A stretch of DNA of 64,000 nucleotides, from the NCBI GenBank assembly GCA_966424055.1, contig CBJLMB010000035.1, forward strand, positions 1 through 64,000. Reading direction: 5' to 3'. A program made the translations under genes and the position numbers. Under the pieces are notes generated by a model that saw only the letters and a program-made list of their open reading frames with translations, ran no database searches and was not told the origin of the DNA. This document shows, one piece after another, positions 62,759-64,000 of this stretch; within the stretch, counting starts at the first letter, position 1; every line of letters begins with the position of its first letter. The DNA comes from Deminuibacter sp966424055 (GTDB taxonomy: Bacteria > Bacteroidota > Bacteroidia > Chitinophagales > Chitinophagaceae).

Positions 62759-64000
62759 ATGCAACACCATAAAACGATAAAAACAGTAACTGGCGTATTA
62801 CTTACTATTTCACTGTCAGGTTTATTCAGTTGCCACCAGGGAGATGCACAAAAAGAAAGCCCCGCTGCTGCGCAGGCGCAGAACTGGTTCCCTTATTATG
62901 ATTTTGATGCGGCTGCTTTCAAACAACCACCACAGGGCTATGGACCTTATACACGCTGGTGGTGGCCGGGCAACGATGTAACCAGTGAAGAACTTAAAAG
63001 AGAGATCAGGCTTCTGGCTGATCATGGTTTTTCCGGTGTGGAAATACAACCGCTTACTGTAGGCCTCAATTTCAAATCACCACCCGAACAGGCTGCCCGG
63101 GTATACAGCTGGAATACACCCTCTTTTTATGAACATGTGAAAGCGGTGATGGACCAGGCAAAGGAATCGGGCATCACGGTAGATATGAATGGCGGTAGTG
63201 GCTGGCCTATCAGCAGTCCGGGGGTAAAGCCGGAAGAAAGCATGCATACACTGCTGGCCTGCGATACCACTGTTGCCGGCGGACAGGCATTGAAAATCCC
63301 ACTGCCCAAAAAAATGCCGGATATTTCCAGGCTGCCAACGCTTGCAGGCATGAGTATGTTTACAGCAGTAGATCCTTCCCTGGCCAGCCTGCAGGCAGTG
63401 GTTGCCGCAAAGATCATCCGGCAGAATGGCGCGCAAACATTACTCGACCTGTCATCTGTGAAGGAGCTCACCACGCAGGTAAGCAATAACCAGCTGAGCT
63501 GGAATGTTCCGCAGGGTGGTGAGTGGAAGATCATCGCATTCTGGTCGGCACCCGATGGTGAAAAGCCTGCACTGATCGCCACCCAAAACGCCAGTTATAT
63601 CCCCGATCATTTTGATTCTGTACAATTATTTAAAGTATATGAAGATCTTTTCGGCAAACGAACCGGTCTCGATCAATATTATGGCAAGCCTTTCCGTGCG
63701 ATTTTCAATGACAGCTACGAGTTTAAACCAGACAGGCATTTTTCTAAAAACTTCCTGGCATATTTCCAGGCACACCGGGGTTATGATATACGGCCGCTGC
63801 TGGCAGCCAATATTCAGAAAGGGTACAACAATGCGTTCGCCAATTTTCTTATGCCGGCCCAGCAGCCTGTTTATATTTTATCTGATGAAGACTGGCGGAT
63901 ACGGTACGATTATGACCAGACAGTAGGCGATCTGCTGCGTGAACAGTTTATCAACAGCAGCAACCGCTGGATGCAGGCACGCGGTATACTGCACCGCACA
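62759..64000 (+). CDS. GH106-type alpha-L-rhamnosidase-like lipoprotein, 3' end cut by the window
   Basis: An open frame of 414 codons runs to the window end without a stop; the C-terminus lies outside. It begins with a lipoprotein signal (LSGLFSC). The mature part has the GH106 opening GYGPYTRWWWPGNDVTSEELKREIRLLADHGFSGVEIQPLTVGL, then IFNDSYEFKPDRHFSKNFLAYFQAHRGYDIRPLLAA. GH106 enzymes remove alpha-L-rhamnose from pectin side chains and similar glycans. The catalytic glutamates lie further on and cannot be checked. It probably forms a locus with the upstream TonB receptor. Confidence 0.87.
   Translation, partial: MQHHKTIKTVTGVLLTISLSGLFSCHQGDAQKESPAAAQAQNWFPYYDFDAAAFKQPPQGYGPYTRWWWPGNDVTSEELKREIRLLADHGFSGVEIQPLTVGLNFKSPPEQAARVYSWNTPSFYEHVKAVMDQAKESGITVDMNGGSGWPISSPGVKPEESMHTLLACDTTVAGGQALKIPLPKKMPDISRLPTLAGMSMFTAVDPSLASLQAVVAAKIIRQNGAQTLLDLSSVKELTTQVSNNQLSWNVPQGGEWKIIAFWSAPDGEKPALIATQNASYIPDHFDSVQLFKVYEDLFGKRTGLDQYYGKPFRAIFNDSYEFKPDRHFSKNFLAYFQAHRGYDIRPLLAANIQKGYNNAFANFLMPAQQPVYILSDEDWRIRYDYDQTVGDLLREQFINSSNRWMQARGILHRT

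Overview
The window comes from a Bacteroidota chromosome, most likely a Chitinophagaceae-type soil or freshwater bacterium (inference). The evidence is a SusC/SusD pair with a surface glycan-binding lipoprotein, two further TonB-dependent receptors, a DUF4249 lipoprotein, LytS/LytTR signalling, an ABC-F protein of the Bacteroidota type, TAnnTTTG promoter words just upstream of some starts, almost no Shine-Dalgarno sequences, and a tRNA gene without an encoded CCA. No phage, plasmid, transposase, integrase, rRNA or CRISPR array was seen.

Layout. 1-828: gene-free block of tandem and inverted repeats. 830-9754: housekeeping and accessory genes (Kir-type potassium channel, beta-propeller lactonase, MFS exporter, FKBP isomerase, tudor-like conserved protein, ABC-F ATPase, NTF2-like protein, SAM hydrolase, SDR). 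9926-9998: tRNA-Lys(UUU) with its own terminator. 10343-17326: small enzymes and regulators (esterase, DJ-1/PfpI protein, frameshifted AraC regulator, NAD-dependent epimerase, secreted glycosidase, SDR with a divergent HxlR regulator and clear operators). 17664-23817: EthD protein, then a DUF4249/TonB-receptor pair divergent from a LytS kinase, a degenerate stand-alone receiver and a LytTR regulator. 23944-31701: polysaccharide utilisation locus susC-susD-SGBP-GH39. 32173-36303: GlxA-type regulator next to gapA, SRPBCC protein, aldo/keto reductase. 36343-41428: AraC regulator and a molybdenum-enzyme cassette (mobA, fdhD, DUF7009, FdhF/YdeP-type oxidoreductase). 41604-44806: frameshifted Crp/Fnr-type regulator and katG. 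45086-51838: membrane protein, lipoprotein, SRPBCC protein, FAD/NAD(P)-binding protein, MacB/FtsX-type permease. 52054-55217: DHA2 efflux pump, dehalogenase-like hydrolase and TetR regulator, each preceded by a version of one ATAGATAG-type operator. 55220-55755: a second gene-free repeat block. 55888-64000: GT-A-like protein, second FtsX-type permease, TonB receptor, and the start of a GH106-type rhamnosidase cut by the window end.

How the genes work together. The GH39 locus imports and degrades a glycan, probably xylan-like. The 59871-64000 genes probably start a rhamnose-containing glycan locus. The LytS/LytTR genes probably control the divergent TonB receptor/DUF4249 pair. The mobA-fdhD-DUF7009-FdhF genes form a self-contained maturation-plus-enzyme unit. 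The TetR-hydrolase-MFS genes look like a detoxification regulon.

No wholly new defence or mobile system was recognised. The most unusual items are the truncated pseudo-receiver between kinase and response regulator, the three shared TetR operators around a DhlA-like hydrolase whose halide tryptophan is replaced, two regulators broken by small frameshifts (one in a homopolymer), and two repeat-rich intergenic blocks, one of which shares a 9-bp word with a microsatellite 21 kb away.
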